From positions 1-64,000 of the forward strand of contig NZ_RXLZ01000007.1 in NCBI RefSeq assembly GCF_003970865.1: 64,000 nt of DNA. Reading direction: 5' to 3'. The notes below the pieces were generated by a model. The model made no database searches. It was given only the letters and a program-made list of their open reading frames with translations, and had not been told where the DNA came from. The translations under genes and the position numbers were made by a program. This document shows positions 53,026-61,611 of this stretch, piece after piece. The stretch is from Stenotrophomonas maltophilia (GTDB lineage Bacteria > Pseudomonadota > Gammaproteobacteria > Xanthomonadales > Xanthomonadaceae). Within the stretch, counting starts at the first letter, position 1. Every line of letters begins with the position of its first letter.

Positions 53026-54132
53026 TTACTTGTCCAGATCGTTACGCGCGCTGGCGGCGTTGCTGATGATGGCGGTGAAGGGCAGCAGCTGGTTCACGAA
53101 CCGGCTCCAGCGGGTTACGCCAGCGGCACCGACAAACACGACATCACCGGGCTGCAGGTCGAACTGGCTGGCCACGGCAAATGCAGCGGGTGACTTCGCT
53201 TCCAGGTGGAATACCTGCGACGGCGTGGTCTGAAGGTCGTTCGAGCCTCGGATCACGTAGACTGCGTTGCCGTTGGAGGTGGTCTGCAATAGGCCGCGGG
53301 CCCGGCCAAGGGCCTGGCTCAGGGAAATCTCGCCGGTCTTGAAGTTCAGTGCGCCGGGTTGATTGACTTCACCTACCACGAACACTTCCTTGTGATCCAG
53401 GTAAGGCACGTAAATATGATCGCCAGCAGCCAGGAACACATTGGTGTCGCCGCCGCCGTTGCGGCCCAGGCGATCCAGGTCGATGGTATAGGTGGTGCTG
53501 TTCCGGGTGAGGCGTACGCCGGAGAGGTCCGCCTGCATCGGGTCCAGGCCGGCCTGGCTGATGGCATCGCCCAGTGTCAAGGGCACGACAGTGAGTGCAA
53601 CGGTGGCGGGCTGGCGCGAAGCGCCGGTAACCCACACGCGTTGGCTTGCATACGTCAGCAGTGAGACATCCACCTGCGGCGCCTCGATGTAGCGGGCGAG
53701 CTTGGACGTCAGCTCTTCACGCAGCTCTGCAGGTGTCTTGCCCGAGGCGGTGATCTTGCCGATATAGGGATAGAACAGCGTTCCATCCGATTGGACGGGG
53801 CGGCCAGCAGCATTCAATTGCTGTTGGGGGCCAGCGGGTACCGTCAGTTCGGGATGATCCCAAACCGTGATGTAGAGGATGTCGCCGGCGCCGATGCGAT
53901 AGGGGCCCGGCTGATATTGGGTCAAGGCAGCCGGTAGCGCCGCCACATCGCGGGTGGCGCGCTCCATCGCGATCAGCTTGGGTGTGATCGGAATCAGTTC
54001 GATCTGGTCGTTGCCGATGGGCTGATCATCGCGAGCGAAGGTGCTCGAGCGAAGATGTTGGCCCGGCGCCCACATGCAGCCGGTCAGGGTGAGTGCCACC
54101 GTCATTGTGGCTACGAAACGCTTGCAGTCCAT
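53026..54132 (-). CDS. wza: Polysaccharide export outer-membrane lipoprotein, Wza type
   Basis: 368-residue export channel subunit. Lipobox LTLTGC puts the lipidated Cys at residue 19. The Poly_export domain starts at about 80 with YRIGAGDILYITVWDHPELTVP, followed by YPYIGKITASGKTPAELREELTSKL, then SLBB domains (VWVTGASRQPATVAL; HKEVFVVGEVNQPGALNF) and a C-terminal amphipathic helix. ATG 54132 gives the lipoprotein signal; the frame stays open upstream but runs into a terminator hairpin. Works with Wzc encoded on the opposite strand. Confidence 0.93.
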   Translation of the reverse strand: MDCKRFVATMTVALTLTGCMWAPGQHLRSSTFARDDQPIGNDQIELIPITPKLIAMERATRDVAALPAALTQYQPGPYRIGAGDILYITVWDHPELTVPAGPQQQLNAAGRPVQSDGTLFYPYIGKITASGKTPAELREELTSKLARYIEAPQVDVSLLTYASQRVWVTGASRQPATVALTVVPLTLGDAISQAGLDPMQADLSGVRLTRNSTTYTIDLDRLGRNGGGDTNVFLAAGDHIYVPYLDHKEVFVVGEVNQPGALNFKTGEISLSQALGRARGLLQTTSNGNAVYVIRGSNDLQTTPSQVFHLEAKSPAAFAVASQFDLQPGDVVFVGAAGVTRWSRFVNQLLPFTAIISNAASARNDLDK

Positions 54133-54162
54133 CGAAATCTGTTCCTGGCCCGGACGGGCATG

Positions 54163-54196
54163 AAAAAACCCTCGCCGAGCTGACGCCCGGCGAGGG
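54163..54196 (-). terminator. Rho-independent terminator between yjbE-like gene and wza
   Basis: On the minus strand CCCTCGCCG, a 10-base loop, CGGCGAGGG, then TTTTTT: a perfect 9-base GC-rich stem followed by a U-run. It lies 24 bases after the YjbE-like stop and 31 bases before the wza start, inside what is otherwise one transcription unit. Confidence 0.88.
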
Positions 54197-54220
54197 CGAG
54201 GTGCTACATCGGCGTGTCGA

Positions 54221-54523
54221 TCAGCGGGTGGTGCCGGTCGTGCCGGTGGTGCCCGTGGTGCCGGTCGGCGGGTTGGTGGTGCCGGTACCGCCGTTGTTGC
54301 CCGCGTCGTCCTTGCTGCTGTCTGCAGCAACACTGTACAGCACGCCTGCGGCGGCAATACCCATGCCCACGGTCGCGACGGTGGTCAAGGTGCCAGTGGC
54401 AGCAGCGCCAGCAGCCTCCGTACCGGCAACTTCAGCGCTGGTTTCGGCGGCAGCCGGAGCTTCCTGGGCGAACACCGGCGAGGACAGGCCCAGCAGGGCA
54501 AGAGCTGCAATCATCTTCTTCAT
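54221..54523 (-). CDS. yjbE: YjbE/GfcA-like small secreted Thr-rich protein
   Basis: 100 residues with a signal peptide (about 1-19, ending VFA). The mature part is Ala/Thr-rich, with a hydrophobic Gly-rich segment TVATVGMGIAAAGVLYSVAA and a C-terminal tail of repeated Gly-Thr-Thr units. This matches YjbE/GfcA, the first gene of yjbEFGH and gfc operons. The strong terminator behind it suggests that this protein is made in excess over the export proteins. Role in EPS unclear. Confidence 0.8.
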   Translation of the reverse strand: MKKMIAALALLGLSSPVFAQEAPAAAETSAEVAGTEAAGAAATGTLTTVATVGMGIAAAGVLYSVAADSSKDDAGNNGGTGTTNPPTGTTGTTGTTGTTR

Positions 54524-54632
54524 CTACGGGGTCTCCTACTCCGTGAGGGAAATTTTTCCACCGCTATGTTGGCTGCTATTCATTTGCCCTGTCAAGGAAC
54601 GTGAAGGAATTGTGTAGTCGCGTTGGCGGTTC

Positions 54633-55223
54633 TCAGAAGTGCTGGAAGATCTCAGCCCTGCCGGAGATGAGCTTTGCCAGCATTATGACGAGTTGGTGCG
54701 TGTGGACGTCCGGCAAGGCGAGGGGCAGGACCATTCCCGCGAGTACGGCAGCGACAACGGCCATCGCAGAGGCACGACCGACTGGTGATGCGGCGTGCAG
54801 TGCCCATGTGCTGCAGCTCAGCCCAAGTGCCAGCCCGGCAATTACTTCCGAAAGGCTATGCGCATGCAGCGGGATTCGTGACCAGGCAATAGCGGTGGCC
54901 AGCAGCACGCCGGTTGCCAGGCCGATCGCCCGTGCGTGCTTGCCGGATCCGGCGAGCAGCGCACCCACGACCGGATAGACGACACTGGACATCGCGGCAT
55001 GCCCGGAGAAACCGGTGAAGTGCACGCTCTTGATGCCAATTCCCCAGCCCATGAAGGCCAGCTTTGAGGCAAGCGTGACGCCGGCGGTGACGGCGATGGC
55101 CAGCAGCCATCGCCATTTCAGGCGTACATCTGCGCGGGGCAGGGTGATCAGCAGCACCAGGGCCATCGGCAGCAGCCAGCGGCTGTCGCCGAGGGCGGAG
55201 AGGGTTCGCCAAGCGTCGGACAT
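54633..55223 (-). CDS. PAP2 superfamily phosphatase
   Basis: 196-residue integral membrane phosphatase with about five helices. Active-site motifs 2 and 3 are seen as HFTGFSGHAAMSS and SRIPLHAHSLSEVIAG; the last acidic residue of motif 3 is Glu instead of the usual Asp, and motif 1 is weak. ATG 55223 is preferred over an upstream start that would extend toward the tRNA. It probably acts on lipid phosphates, possibly recycling undecaprenyl-PP released during EPS polymerisation. It sits upstream of the yjb run on the same strand. Confidence 0.78.
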   Translation of the reverse strand: MSDAWRTLSALGDSRWLLPMALVLLITLPRADVRLKWRWLLAIAVTAGVTLASKLAFMGWGIGIKSVHFTGFSGHAAMSSVVYPVVGALLAGSGKHARAIGLATGVLLATAIAWSRIPLHAHSLSEVIAGLALGLSCSTWALHAASPVGRASAMAVVAAVLAGMVLPLALPDVHTHQLVIMLAKLISGRAEIFQHF

Positions 55224-55289
55224 CCAGTTCACAACGGGTCGCGGCGGGTCAGCATATCGACTCCGAGGGCCCTTCAGAACGCCCGGCGC

Positions 55290-55318
55290 TTGGTCCATTC
55301 AGCCAGACGAGGTATCCT
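55290..55318 (+). promoter_or_regulatory. Candidate tRNA promoter
   Basis: TTGGTC (55290) and TATCCT (55313) with a 17-base spacer, 14 bases ahead of the mature tRNA 5' end, which places the start of transcription a few bases before it. Confidence 0.45.
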
Positions 55319-55332
55319 TCCTCGCTGCCAAT

Positions 55333-55409
55333 GGCCCCGTAGCTCAGCTGGATAGAGCGTCCCCCTCCTAAGGGGAAGGTCGCCCGTTCGAATCGGGCCG
55401 GGGTCACCA
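55333..55409 (+). tRNA. tRNA-Arg (anticodon CCT)
   Basis: 77 bases including an encoded CCA. Acceptor GGCCCCG pairs with CGGGGTC (one G-U), D-arm AGCTCAGCTGGATAGAGC, anticodon loop CTCCTAA with CCT reading AGG, T-arm with GTTCGAATC. Clear cloverleaf. Seven bases separate its CCA from a possible GTG start of the next gene. Confidence 0.96.
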
Positions 55410-55415
55410 TTCAGG

Positions 55416-56699
55416 GTGGGTGCCTGGGTGAGCTCGTCCTCCAGGTGTTGGAGCGGGTCCCGCCTGTACTTTTTCTGCTTGCTTCCAGGTTGCTTGGTGT
55501 TGATCGATCTTTATTCGCCCTTCGTGCCGGCTGGAATCGCCCTGCTCGCCATGGTGTGTGCTTTGCCATTGGGGAAGTTCGTGCCGCTACCGGACTCCAA
55601 GGGGCGTGCTACTTCGATCGATGGTCTCAGGGGGCTGCTTGCCCTGAGTGTGTTCGTCCACCACTCATCAATCTGGTATGTCTATGCAAGAAGCGGGGAG
55701 TGGAAGTCTCCAGCCTCCGCCTTGTACGCGCAACTTGGCGAGGCCGCAGTTGCTCTATTCTTCATGATTTCCGCTTTTCTCTTCTATCGGCAAATTGCAG
55801 GTGGCGTCACTGATTGGACGAGGCTCTACGTCGGCAGAGTCCTACGCATGTTTCCGCTCTACGCGATCTGCGTTGTTGTTGTGCTGCTTCTGGTCTTGAT
55901 CGAGAGCGACTTCCACCTTGTCGATCCATTGGTCCAGTTCGGAGTCGGGGTGATCCAGTGGTTCTCATTCACTGTGCTCGGGGCGCCGGATATCAATGGT
56001 GTTGTTGGGACCCGCTACATCATGGCCGGAGTCGTTTGGACGCTTCCCTATGAATGGGTTTGGTATGCAGTATTGCCGCTGTTGGCATATTTCTTGCGTC
56101 AGCGTGTGCAGCACGGATTATTGCTGCTGTCTGCACTCGGTCTAGCGTATGCGGCTGTCCGCTTGAGCCTGGTACTGATGTTGCCCTTTGTCGGTGGTGT
56201 TGCCGCCTACTACGCAACAACCCGAATGGCCATTGCGAGCTTTCTTCGTGGAAGATGGGGCTCGATTCTGGCGATTTCGTGCATGATCCTGTCGGTCATC
56301 TGCTTCGATTCAGCTAGGCATCCAGCTGCGGTCGCCTTGTGGTCGGTTTTTTTTGCGGCGATTGCGTGTGGTAACAGCTTGTTCGGGTTGCTGACCCTTC
56401 GGGTTTCAGCAGTTTTGGGTGAGCTCTCCTATGGCATCTATCTCCTGCACGGGTTTGTACTGTTTCTTGCCTACAAGGGCTTGGGTGCGGTTGCCTTTGC
56501 AGATCTCTCGCCCGCCTCGCACTGGGCTCTGACGACCGCTCTGTTGCTGCCGCTGCTCATCGCCTGCCTTGTCAGCTACCGGTGCATTGAACTTCCTTCG
56601 ATGCGTTCGCGCAGGAGTGTCCTCGAAAAATTGCAAGTCGTGAGCGAAATCCTTGTCGCCAGATGGCGCGATCTGTGTCGGTCTGAGCGGGTGGGCTGA
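55416..56699 (+). CDS. Acyltransferase 3 family membrane protein
   Basis: 427-residue (from GTG 55416) multi-pass inner-membrane acyltransferase, of the OafA/exopolysaccharide O-acetyltransferase kind. The family start IDGLRGLLALSVFVHHS lies at about residues 68-84, with the active His pair, and RLYVGRVLRMFPLYAI follows. The first 67 residues are an extra hydrophobic extension; the real start may be further in (several GTG/TTG codons exist). AT-richer than its neighbours and placed directly behind a tRNA, as horizontally acquired genes often are. It could O-acetylate the EPS or LPS. Confidence 0.75.
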   Translation: MGAWVSSSSRCWSGSRLYFFCLLPGCLVLIDLYSPFVPAGIALLAMVCALPLGKFVPLPDSKGRATSIDGLRGLLALSVFVHHSSIWYVYARSGEWKSPASALYAQLGEAAVALFFMISAFLFYRQIAGGVTDWTRLYVGRVLRMFPLYAICVVVVLLLVLIESDFHLVDPLVQFGVGVIQWFSFTVLGAPDINGVVGTRYIMAGVVWTLPYEWVWYAVLPLLAYFLRQRVQHGLLLLSALGLAYAAVRLSLVLMLPFVGGVAAYYATTRMAIASFLRGRWGSILAISCMILSVICFDSARHPAAVALWSVFFAAIACGNSLFGLLTLRVSAVLGELSYGIYLLHGFVLFLAYKGLGAVAFADLSPASHWALTTALLLPLLIACLVSYRCIELPSMRSRRSVLEKLQVVSEILVARWRDLCRSERVG

Positions 56700-56788
56700 A
56701 GATATGCGCGGGCTGGCAGTACCGATTGCATCAGCACTCGAATCCGTCAGGAACATTTGCCGTCAGCGATAAGATCTGGGGCGTTGTT

Positions 56789-57679
56789 CTACAGCAACTC
56801 CAGCCCACCCAGTACCGCCGCCACCTCCTCGCGCTGACCACCACGCAGCCCCTGCAACGGCAGTGGCAGGCAGTCCTCGCCGCACAGCCCCAGCAGCGCC
56901 CCCGCGCAGGCCATGACGCGAATCCCGCCAAACCGGTCATACAACGACCACAGCGGCGCCAGTCGTGTGGAGAGGGCAATTGCACACTCCTCATCGCCGT
57001 TTCCCACGGCCCGCACGATCTGCAGCGCAACCTCGGGGAACAACCCTGCGGTCACCGAATACCAGCCATCGCACCCCGCCAGCAGTCCACGCACAGCCGA
57101 GGCGTCACCACTGACGCCCAGCGTCACGTGCGCGGGAACGCATGCACGGAGTGCAGCAACGCGGCCGGCCGCCTCGGCCGGATCATCTGCGAGGCGCGGA
57201 ATCTTGATCGAAGCGATGTTGGGCAGCGCGGCGATCCGGCCATGCAGTGCATCGGTAAAGCGGAAATGCGTGGTGCCCGGATTGTCGTAGACGCAGATCG
57301 GCGTGCGCACCGCTGCGCATACGGTTTCGAACAGCGCTTGCACCTCATGATCCTTCAGGGGCTGGTAGGACACGGGGGCGAGCAGCAGGCCTGCAGCACC
57401 CGCATCCTCGGCATCCAGCGCCAGTTCCAGCACATCGCGGGTACGCAGTGCACCGATGCCGGCGATCACCGGTACGCCCCCGGCATGCGCGAGTGCTTCG
57501 CGCAGCACCCGCTTGCGCTCGGGCCTTTCAAGATAGGCGTAGCTGCCCGTGGAGCCCAGGACGCCCATCGAATCAACGCCGGAACCCGCCAGGCGCTCGA
57601 CCAGTCCGGCGAACGCGCGCAGCTCGATCTGATGCTCGGTGAGGGGGGTGAGCGGGAACGCGCTGAGGCCTTTGAACAT
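56789..57679 (-). CDS. Dihydrodipicolinate synthase (DapA) family lyase
   Basis: 296-residue TIM-barrel aldolase. Schiff-base Lys is K159 (ASIKIPR) and the catalytic Tyr is Y131 in VYDNPGTTHF. The substrate loop is GSTGSYAYL where true DapA has GTTGE, so it is more likely a related pyruvate-dependent aldolase or dehydratase (KDG/NAL-type) than the lysine enzyme. ATG 57679. Single gene, divergent from a GNAT gene. Confidence 0.87.
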   Translation of the reverse strand: MFKGLSAFPLTPLTEHQIELRAFAGLVERLAGSGVDSMGVLGSTGSYAYLERPERKRVLREALAHAGGVPVIAGIGALRTRDVLELALDAEDAGAAGLLLAPVSYQPLKDHEVQALFETVCAAVRTPICVYDNPGTTHFRFTDALHGRIAALPNIASIKIPRLADDPAEAAGRVAALRACVPAHVTLGVSGDASAVRGLLAGCDGWYSVTAGLFPEVALQIVRAVGNGDEECAIALSTRLAPLWSLYDRFGGIRVMACAGALLGLCGEDCLPLPLQGLRGGQREEVAAVLGGLELL

Positions 57680-57815
57680 GGGATTTACCGATATGGTCGA
57701 CGGAAAGAGCGGCCGGGCTGGGCGAGCATGGCTGGACGCGGGGAATTGTTTATTGTCCTATGACAAAACTCAAGTGCCGTCCTGCAGCGTGTCTGCCCAG
57801 TGCAAATGACGCACC

Positions 57816-58289
57816 ATGAACGTCATGAGCCCGCACCTTCACCCCGTCCAGCCTTCGAACTACGCCGCCGTCGCCAGCTGGCCTGAATCTGCCGAAGCCA
57901 CCCAGCGCTGGGCGGGCCCGGGTGTGCCGTTTCCACTACCGCCGGAGCGGTTCGCGCAGGTGCTTGAGCTCGCGTTGCGCCCGGGCTGGGCGCTGCTGGA
58001 CGAGCAGGGTGCCTGCGTTGGATTCGGCCAGTTCTGGACGACCGACGCCGGCACCGCACACCTGGGCCGCATCATTGTTTCCCCGTCTGCTCGCGGGCGC
58101 GGGCTGGGGCGATTGTTGATGCAGTCCTTGAGTACACAGGCGCTGCGCGAAGACGGTATCCAACGCCTCACCCTGCGCGTCTACCGTGACAACACGGCCG
58201 CCGCGACCCTGTACCGCGATCTCGGTTTCCAGCAGGTCGAAGCGTCCTCGACGCCAGAACTTCTGTTCATGCAGCGCACGTCGGGCTGA
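57816..58289 (+). CDS. GNAT family N-acetyltransferase
   Basis: 157-residue single-domain GNAT. The core is LGRIIVSPSARGRGLGRLLMQSL (CoA loop RGRGLG) and RVYRDNTAAATLYRDLGFQ, typical of amino-group acetyltransferases. ATG 57816, with ATG 57825 three codons on as an alternative. It converges on another GNAT gene, with 7 bases between the stops. Substrate unknown. Confidence 0.85.
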   Translation: MNVMSPHLHPVQPSNYAAVASWPESAEATQRWAGPGVPFPLPPERFAQVLELALRPGWALLDEQGACVGFGQFWTTDAGTAHLGRIIVSPSARGRGLGRLLMQSLSTQALREDGIQRLTLRVYRDNTAAATLYRDLGFQQVEASSTPELLFMQRTSG

Positions 58290-58296
58290 ATCCTGC

Positions 58297-58854
58297 TCAA
58301 GCCGGTGTGGCGGCCTGCAGGGCAAACCATTGCTCGCGGGTGATGCGGCTGATGTGCTCGGTGCGGTAGTCGCCGAGGAAGCTGTTGAACTTGTTCACTT
58401 CGGTATGGTGATGCTGGAAACCGCATTTGCTCTGCGCTGTGAGCGATTGCACGTTGTCAGCGAAGTAGCCGCACCACAGCGCTTCCAGTTCCAGCTGCAT
58501 GAATGCATGACGCATCACTTCGCGCACCGCTTCGGGGACCAGCCCGCGGCCCCAGTACGGTACGCCGATCCAGTAGGCGATCTCGCCTTCGCGGTCGCTG
58601 ATCTCGAAGTTGCTGTCAGCGCCGATCAGAATGCCGACACAGCCGATGGCGCGGCCATCCTCGCGGTTCTGCAGTGCGTAGACCTCCGGCTGGTTGAAGA
58701 CGGTGCGGATGATTTCGGTACTTTCCTCGACGCTGGTGTGCACCGGCCAACCGGCGATCGGACCCACCCGCGGGTCGCGGGCGTACTCGTACAGATCGGC
58801 GGCGTCGGTGTCTCGCCAGGGGCGAAGGATCAAGCGTTCGGTGTGCAGTTGCAT
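58297..58854 (-). CDS. GNAT family N-acetyltransferase, RimJ/RimL-like
   Basis: 185 residues. The opening LHTERLILRPWRDTDAADLYEYARDP and YWIGVPYWGRGLVPEAVREVMRHAF (CoA loop WGRGLV) define the RimJ/RimL-like group, followed by the Asn-containing CGYFADNVQSLTAQSKCGFQ. ATG 58854 immediately precedes the first strand. The group acetylates protein N-termini or small amines; this one's substrate is unknown. Confidence 0.87.
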   Translation of the reverse strand: MQLHTERLILRPWRDTDAADLYEYARDPRVGPIAGWPVHTSVEESTEIIRTVFNQPEVYALQNREDGRAIGCVGILIGADSNFEISDREGEIAYWIGVPYWGRGLVPEAVREVMRHAFMQLELEALWCGYFADNVQSLTAQSKCGFQHHHTEVNKFNSFLGDYRTEHISRITREQWFALQAATPA

Positions 58855-59000
58855 GTCGATTCCACGGGGACAAAGAGAGTGCACAGGCTAGGTCGCCAGG
58901 CGCGGCGGGCCCAGAGCGGGACCTTGATGGTTTCGGTACTTTTAACAACTGATGGCCGAGCCCGGGTATGCTGGGGCCCGGAATACAGCCGGATCGGCCC

Positions 59001-59894
59001 ATGGACCGCGTACCGCAGCTTCTGGACCAGGACGAATCCATGCGGCTGGAAGTCAGCACGCTGGCCGAAGGGCAGGGCGTCCCGTTGTCGTTCGGCCACG
59101 CCTATCTGGCGGTGCTGGTATGCGTATCGGGGCGCGCGCGCTTTGCACTGAACTTCCGCGAGGTAGCGGTGCAGCGTCATGATGTGCTGGTGCTGGCAGA
59201 GGACACGCTGGCGCTGCTGCGGCAGCGCTCACGCGGCTTCCTGGCGGTGGTCTGCCTGATGCCCAAGGCACTGGCATCGGAGGTGGCCTATGTGCTGCCC
59301 AATGCACTGTTCAAGTTCCTGCACGACCAGCCCCACTGCGTGCCGTCGCCGCTGGAAGTGCCGCTTCTGCAGGGCTGGCTGCAGCAGTTGATGGATGCGC
59401 AGCACAATGGCGGCCGCTATCGGCACGTGATGCTGCGCAACCTGCTGCAGACGTTCTTCCTGAAGTTCGCAACGCTGCTGCCGGCGCGCAGCGTGGCCGT
59501 GACGCAGGTCAGCCGGCGCGAGCGCCTGGCCTGGAACTTCTGGGAACTGGTCGGTGAGCGCAGCACGCGCCAGCGCGACGTGCAGTCCTATGCCGACGCG
59601 CTGTGCATCACCCCGTTCTATCTTTCGCAGCTGACCCGCGAGTGCTTCGACGAAACGCCCAAAGCGTTGATCGATCGCCAGGTCGTGCTGGAGATCAAGG
59701 CGCTGCTGAGTTACAGCGAGTTGTCGATCGGACGCATCGCCGAGCGACTGTGTTTCGAGGATGCGTCCTACCTGTGCCGCTATTTCCGGCGGCATGCCGG
59801 GCAATCGCTGACCGGCTACCGGCGGGCGGAGCAGGGTGGTACTGATGCGATACGAACAAGGGCGCCGGTACTTCGGCACGCAGATCCTCGGTGA
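59001..59894 (+). CDS. AraC family transcriptional regulator
   Basis: 297 residues. The C-terminal third has the AraC double HTH: VQSYADALCITPFYLSQLTRECFDETPKALIDRQVVLEIK and SIGRIAERLCFEDASYLCRYFRRHAGQSLTGYR, both read in pieces; the N-terminal two thirds form a cupin-like sensing domain (AVLVCVSGRARFALNF). ATG 59001 is preferred to an earlier GTG-region start. It stands alone, so its target is not evident; the divergent RimJ/L-like GNAT, 146 bases away, is possible. Confidence 0.87.
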   Translation: MDRVPQLLDQDESMRLEVSTLAEGQGVPLSFGHAYLAVLVCVSGRARFALNFREVAVQRHDVLVLAEDTLALLRQRSRGFLAVVCLMPKALASEVAYVLPNALFKFLHDQPHCVPSPLEVPLLQGWLQQLMDAQHNGGRYRHVMLRNLLQTFFLKFATLLPARSVAVTQVSRRERLAWNFWELVGERSTRQRDVQSYADALCITPFYLSQLTRECFDETPKALIDRQVVLEIKALLSYSELSIGRIAERLCFEDASYLCRYFRRHAGQSLTGYRRAEQGGTDAIRTRAPVLRHADPR

Positions 59895-59947
59895 CGCCGC
59901 CGGGCGCGCGTAGTCGTCGCAATTCCCGGTGCGCCTCCCTGTTCCGC

Positions 59948-60307
59948 TTACGCCTGCTTCAACAACTGCACCAGCTGGCGCAGCCGATAGGGCTTGGGCA
60001 GGAACTCCACCTGTTCCGGCAGGGGCGGAAGCTGCGAACGCGCATAACCGGACGACAGGATCATCCGCGCCTGCGGCTGTTCGCGCGCCACATGCTCGCT
60101 CAGCTCGATGCCGGACATGCCGTTGGGCATGCTGACGTCACTGAACACCACATCGAATCGCGCTTCGCCCTTCAGCAGCGCGGCGGCCTCATGCGCATCG
60201 GCGGTCGTGGCCACGTCGATGCCGAGGTCGCGCAGGGCCAGGCCGATCATTTCACGCAGATCGGTCTGGTCTTCCACCATCAATACGCGGATCGGGTCAT
60301 CGGTCAT
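59948..60307 (-). CDS. Single-domain response regulator
   Basis: 119-residue receiver with no output domain. Acidic pair E12/D13 (MVEDQ), phosphoacceptor D57 (FSDVSMPNG), SSGYAR and K of LPKPYR are all present. ATG 60307 overlaps the 3' end of the PAS kinase gene by 11 bases, so they are translated together. It resembles the receivers that accompany PAS-type hybrid kinases and may act as a phosphate sink or a protein-binding switch. Confidence 0.9.
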   Translation of the reverse strand: MTDDPIRVLMVEDQTDLREMIGLALRDLGIDVATTADAHEAAALLKGEARFDVVFSDVSMPNGMSGIELSEHVAREQPQARMILSSGYARSQLPPLPEQVEFLPKPYRLRQLVQLLKQA

Positions 60308-61460
60308 CGGCAGGGTCCTCCATTGCGGGGAGCAGCAGGCTGACCGTGGTGCCGACACCGGGCGTGGTGGACACGTCGACGAAGCCGCCGCTCTGGGTAG
60401 TGAATCCGAACACCTGGCTCAGGCCCAGGCCGCTGCCCTTGCCGATGTCCTTGGTGGTGAAGAACGGCTCGGTCGCCCGTTCGGCGATGTCGGCCGCCAT
60501 CCCGTGACCCTCATCGCAGACGCTGAGGGTGACATAGCCACGTTGCAGCGTGGAGTCCGCATCCGGGTCGAGGCGATGCTCCAGCGCAGTGCCGATCAGG
60601 ATGCGGCCACCTTCAAGGGTAGCATCCGCGGCATTGGCGACCAGATTGGCAAGCGCCGTCTGCAACTGCAGCGCATCGGTGTTGACCGCAGGCAGGCCGG
60701 GCGCCAGCTGGGCATCCAGCACCACCGTGGGCGGGCAGGCGCGTTGCAGGTCCGGCAGCCACTGCCGTATCAGCGCATTGATATCCAGTGGTTCGCGGAT
60801 CAGGGTCTGGCCGGTGCTGAAGGCCAGCAGCTGGCGGGTCAGCAGCGCACCACGATCGGTCGCGGTCTGCGCCGCATCCAGCAGCTCGGCGGCGCGCGCA
60901 TCGTCACCGTTCACGCGCAGGGACAGCAGGTCCAGCGCGTTGCCGATGGTGGTCAGCAGGTTGTTGAACTCGTGCGACAGCCCGCGGCTGAGACGGCCGA
61001 CGGTCTCGAACTGTTGGGTATTGCGCAGTGCACGCTGGGCATCGCGCAGCAGTCGCTGTGCCTGCCACTGCTCGGTGATGTCGCGGGTGATCTTGACGAA
61101 GCCGAGCAGCTCGCCCGCTTCGACGACCGGCTCGATGACCACGCTGGCACGAAAAGAGGAGCCATCGCGGCGCACCCGCCAGCCTTCACTGGCAACGTGG
61201 CCCTGCTGCGCTGCGAGGCGGAGCAGGCGCTGCGGTTCCCCGGCTTCGCGATCGGCAGCCAGATAGAAACGGCCAAAGTGCGTGCCGACCACTTCATCGG
61301 CTGAATAGCCCTTGATGCGCTCCGCGCCCGGGTTCCAGCTGCAGACGATGCCATCAGGATCAAGCAGGTACAGCGCATGGTCGCGCACACTGTCGATCAG
61401 CAGTCGCAGTTGGCGGGAAGGGTCCGTCAGCACGGACGTCGTAGAAGCAGCTGCGTCCAC
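60297..61460 (-). CDS. PAS-domain sensor histidine kinase
   Basis: 387-residue soluble kinase. A PAS domain at about 15-130 (YLLDPDGIVCSWNPGAERIKGYSADEVVG; WRVRRDGSSFRASVVIEPV), a HisKA-type dimerisation helix with H in LSHEFNNLLTTI (about 163), then an HATPase with NLVANAADA, CDEGHGMAADI and GKGSGLGLSQVFG. GTG 61460 is the only start before the PAS domain; the nearby ATG is out of frame. Partner is the overlapping receiver gene. Signal unknown; PAS with a photoreceptor-type Cys is not seen. Confidence 0.9.
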   Translation of the reverse strand: MDAAASTTSVLTDPSRQLRLLIDSVRDHALYLLDPDGIVCSWNPGAERIKGYSADEVVGTHFGRFYLAADREAGEPQRLLRLAAQQGHVASEGWRVRRDGSSFRASVVIEPVVEAGELLGFVKITRDITEQWQAQRLLRDAQRALRNTQQFETVGRLSRGLSHEFNNLLTTIGNALDLLSLRVNGDDARAAELLDAAQTATDRGALLTRQLLAFSTGQTLIREPLDINALIRQWLPDLQRACPPTVVLDAQLAPGLPAVNTDALQLQTALANLVANAADATLEGGRILIGTALEHRLDPDADSTLQRGYVTLSVCDEGHGMAADIAERATEPFFTTKDIGKGSGLGLSQVFGFTTQSGGFVDVSTTPGVGTTVSLLLPAMEDPADDR

Positions 61461-61611
61461 GTGGAAATGAGCATTACCCCTGGGAGGGACGTGAAGCTAG
61501 GCAGTGCAGTGTGAAGGGTGCGTGCAGACGCGGCACGTGCCAATGGTCCTGTGCCGCTGAATACGACACGGAGTACCATCACCCACCCTCTGTCTTCTGG
61601 AACCGACCTGC

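Noticed and set aside
56789..57679. Calling the DapA-family enzyme dapA of lysine synthesis.
   Set aside because: The GTTGE loop of true DapA is GSTGS here and the gene is not with lysine genes, so only the family is named.
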